Source of the DNA: Streptomyces populi
Lineage (GTDB): Bacteria > Actinomycetota > Actinomycetes > Streptomycetales > Streptomycetaceae
Assembly (NCBI RefSeq): GCF_002911015.1
Contig: NZ_KZ626842.1
Coordinates: forward strand, 148,177-212,176
Length of the DNA stretch: 64,000 bases
Direction: 5' to 3'
Below are positions 62,313-64,000 of this stretch, piece by piece (positions within the stretch are counted from its first letter, which is position 1; every line of letters starts with the position of its first letter). Both the position numbers and the translations under genes were made by a program. Below the pieces are notes generated by a model that saw nothing but the letters and a program-made list of their open reading frames with translations, had not been told where the DNA came from and did no database searches.

Positions 62313-63806
62313 TCAGTCGGTGATGGCCAGGAGTTCGGGCGCGTCCGCGTCGGTACCCCGTCCGGTGGTGAAGTACGCGGACCCGCGGCCCCACTTGGCC
62401 CACGCGCCGGCCACGAAGCCCGAGGCGACCATGACGGTCGGCGTGAGCAGCAGGAACCAGCCGTTGTCCGCGCTGATCTCGAAGTGATCGGCCGAGTCGT
62501 AGAAGGACCAGGCGAGGTAGCCGCCCAGGCCGAGCAGCGCCACGGCGCTCAGGGCGGGCAGGACGACCGCGCGTATCCCGTCCCACCGGTTCTCGCGCAG
62601 CAGTCCGCGGAACCGGGCCGCCGCCGCGAGCGCGATGAGCGCGTACGACAGCGCCACGACGATCCCGACCGCATTGACCGTCGCCATGATCATGTCGGCC
62701 AGGCGGGGGATCACCGGCGAGAGCGTCGCCACCACCACGGCCATCGCGCCGATCAGCAGCGTGCCGGCCGCCGGAGTCCCGTAGCGGGTGCTGACCTTGG
62801 ACCAGACGGGCCCGAGCGTACGGTCCCGGCTCATCGCGAACATCCCGCGGGCCGTCGGGATCACGCCCGCCTGGAGCGAGGCGACCGCCGAGAACATCAG
62901 CGCCACCAGGGGCAGCGCGGCCAGCGGCTGGTCGGCGAGCCGGTTGCCGAGGAAGGCCAGCCCCTCGGCGCCGTGCCCGGCCAGCTCGTCCTCCGACAGC
63001 ACCCGCTGGAAGGCCACCGAGCCGAGCAGGAACAGCCCCAGCATCGTCACCAGCGTGATGGTCCCGGCGCGCGAGGCGTCCCGCGGATCGCGCACCTCCT
63101 CGTTCACGGTGAACGCCGCCTCGAAGCCCCAGTAACAGAAGACCGACAGCAGCAGCCCCTGTGCCAGCGCGGTCGCCGACGGGATCTGGAACGGGTCGAA
63201 CCAGCTCAGGCTGAAGGGGTGCGGACCGGTCACGATGCCGTACCCGCAGAAGCCCAGCAGGACGACGTACTCGAAGACCAGCAGCCCGGTCTGGAGCCGC
63301 GCGGCCGTCTTGACCCCGGTCACCGCCGTGAGGGTGACGGCGACGAGGACCAGCACGCCCACGGCCGTGGTCTGGGCGGTCGAACCCGGATCCAGCGCCA
63401 GACCCGCCACCTGGTGCAGGCCCGCCTGCCCGGCGAGCTGGATCATCGCCGAACCGGTCACCGCCGTGGTGTACGCGAGGAAGGCCACCGTGGCCACGAT
63501 GCTCACCCAGCCGACCAGGAAGCCCAGCCAGGGACTGAGCGAACGGCCCACCCACACGTAGCCGTTGCCCGCGTTCGGCTCGACCTTGTTCAGCCGGGAG
63601 AACGCGCCCGCGATCCCGAGGATCGGCACGAAGGCCAGCAGCATGATCGCGGGCAGGTGCAGCCCGACCACCCCCGCCGTCACCCCGAGACCGATCCCGA
63701 TGCTGGTCGTCGCCGCCGTACTGGAGGCGGCGATGGCGACGCCGTCCAGAACACCGAGCGTCTTGCGCAAGGACGGGGGATCCACACCGTACGACTTCTG
63801 CGTCAT
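62313..63806 (-). CDS. APC-superfamily amino acid/amine permease
   Basis: 497 residues with about twelve hydrophobic segments, beginning MTQKSYGVDPPSLRKTLGVLDGVAIAASSTAATTSIGIGLG split into the first helix with the unwound GIG region. CYWGFEAAFTVNEEVRDPRD is the typical APC loop after TM6. It probably imports an amino-acid- or amine-like substrate for the amidohydrolase. ATG at 63806 is chosen; GTG at 63824 in frame is possible. Confidence 0.87.
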   Translation of the reverse strand: MTQKSYGVDPPSLRKTLGVLDGVAIAASSTAATTSIGIGLGVTAGVVGLHLPAIMLLAFVPILGIAGAFSRLNKVEPNAGNGYVWVGRSLSPWLGFLVGWVSIVATVAFLAYTTAVTGSAMIQLAGQAGLHQVAGLALDPGSTAQTTAVGVLVLVAVTLTAVTGVKTAARLQTGLLVFEYVVLLGFCGYGIVTGPHPFSLSWFDPFQIPSATALAQGLLLSVFCYWGFEAAFTVNEEVRDPRDASRAGTITLVTMLGLFLLGSVAFQRVLSEDELAGHGAEGLAFLGNRLADQPLAALPLVALMFSAVASLQAGVIPTARGMFAMSRDRTLGPVWSKVSTRYGTPAAGTLLIGAMAVVVATLSPVIPRLADMIMATVNAVGIVVALSYALIALAAAARFRGLLRENRWDGIRAVVLPALSAVALLGLGGYLAWSFYDSADHFEISADNGWFLLLTPTVMVASGFVAGAWAKWGRGSAYFTTGRGTDADAPELLAITD

Positions 63807-63880
63807 GGCCTGCTCCGATCGCACCCGGGGCCTGATTCCGGCCCGATGACCGGAAATGAAACTGCCCGGGGCCTTAACAG

Positions 63881-63895
63881 GTCAACGCTGTTGAC
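63881..63895. promoter_or_regulatory. Palindrome in the APC/right-edge gene spacer
   Basis: GTCAACGCTGTTGAC has perfect 6-bp arms around GCT, 75 bp from the leftward permease start and 46 bp from the rightward gene. TTGACA overlaps its right end and could be a -35 box. Probable operator for a local regulator, identity unknown. Confidence 0.5.
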
Positions 63896-63940
63896 ATAAG
63901 GTGCCCGCACCGGAGGGAGACCGCACCGGAGGGAGCCACC

Positions 63941-64000
63941 ATGACGTCCACGAACGACCGCGTCGTCCCGCCCGCCGCCCGGCGGCGCAGACGCCCCACC
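63941..64000 (+). CDS. Start of a gene cut by the right window edge
   Basis: Twenty codons from ATG at 63941: MTSTNDRVVPPAARRRRRPT, preceded by a GGAGGG ribosome-binding site (the CACCGGAGGGAG element is present twice upstream). The basic run could start a membrane protein or regulator; the product cannot be identified. Confidence 0.55.
   Translation, partial: MTSTNDRVVPPAARRRRRPT

Noticed and set aside
60540..63899. A 1119-codon open frame on the + strand opposite the amidohydrolase and permease
   Set aside because: It is antisense to two well-matched genes, is rich in Arg/Gly/Gln/His as expected of a high-GC shadow frame, and shows no domain.

Overview
The window reads as chromosomal DNA of a Streptomyces or close actinomycete. 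GC content is very high with strong third-position GC, GTG starts are common, genes are often joined by ATGA/GTGA overlaps, and the families present (AfsR-like SARP, CYP102-type P450, ECF41-type sigma factor, mycothiol-type DinB protein, EF-Tu paralogue) are typical of that genus. No rRNA, tRNA, CRISPR array, integrase or intact insertion sequence was seen.

Region 1 (1-15970) is an L-rhamnose catabolic locus. Leftward genes encode isomerase (rhaI), a fused rhamnulose-1-phosphate aldolase/lactaldehyde dehydrogenase (rhaEW), rhamnulokinase (rhaB) and the lactate oxidation complex lutABC. Together they would convert rhamnose to dihydroxyacetone phosphate plus pyruvate. Rightward genes encode an ABC importer (rhaTPQS), mutarotase (rhaM), a secreted BNR_4-type propeller that may release rhamnose from polysaccharide, and a LacI regulator. 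Each of the two divergent promoters carries an operator with the core TGAAAC-N2-TTCA.

Region 2 (16058-28897) holds accessory metabolism: a prolyl-aminopeptidase-like hydrolase, an enoyl-CoA hydratase behind a long palindrome, an ECF41 sigma factor, a DECR-type reductase, a Cys-cluster/pentapeptide protein, a CYP102-type P450 with a divergent TetR gene, an iron-box-controlled DUF2470 protein, a Tat lactonase-like propeller, an FUSC-type membrane protein and a DinB-fold protein.

Region 3 (28973-34216) has an FBP-domain protein behind a perfect palindrome. It is followed by a two-gene conflict-system-like module: a Trypco1 protein and a 1387-residue trypsin-like protease/STAND NTPase/membrane/14-blade WD40 protein. 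This is the best candidate for an undescribed biological system.

Region 4 (34323-41354) is a beta-glucoside utilisation operon (GH1, two permeases, binding protein) divergent from a ROK regulator. A very similar promoter/operator module lies upstream of a secreted GH16 beta-glucanase at 50301-51548, suggesting one regulon.

Region 5 (42213-49701) contains a transposase remnant, a small secreted protein, and an island of IclR regulator, AsnO/VioC-like Fe(II)/2-oxoglutarate oxygenase, TauE-type exporter, an Asp/Asn-hydroxylase-like protein lacking its first iron ligands, and an AfsR-like SARP-STAND regulator.

Region 6 (51698-64000) holds VanZ and DUF4230 membrane proteins around a long palindrome, a PRPP synthetase paralogue next to an EF-Tu paralogue, a STAS protein, a quinone oxidoreductase with a divergent GlxA/AraC regulator, a lipoprotein, a DUF1304/TetR pair with three tandem operators, an amidohydrolase with an APC permease, and the first 20 codons of a gene running off the right edge.
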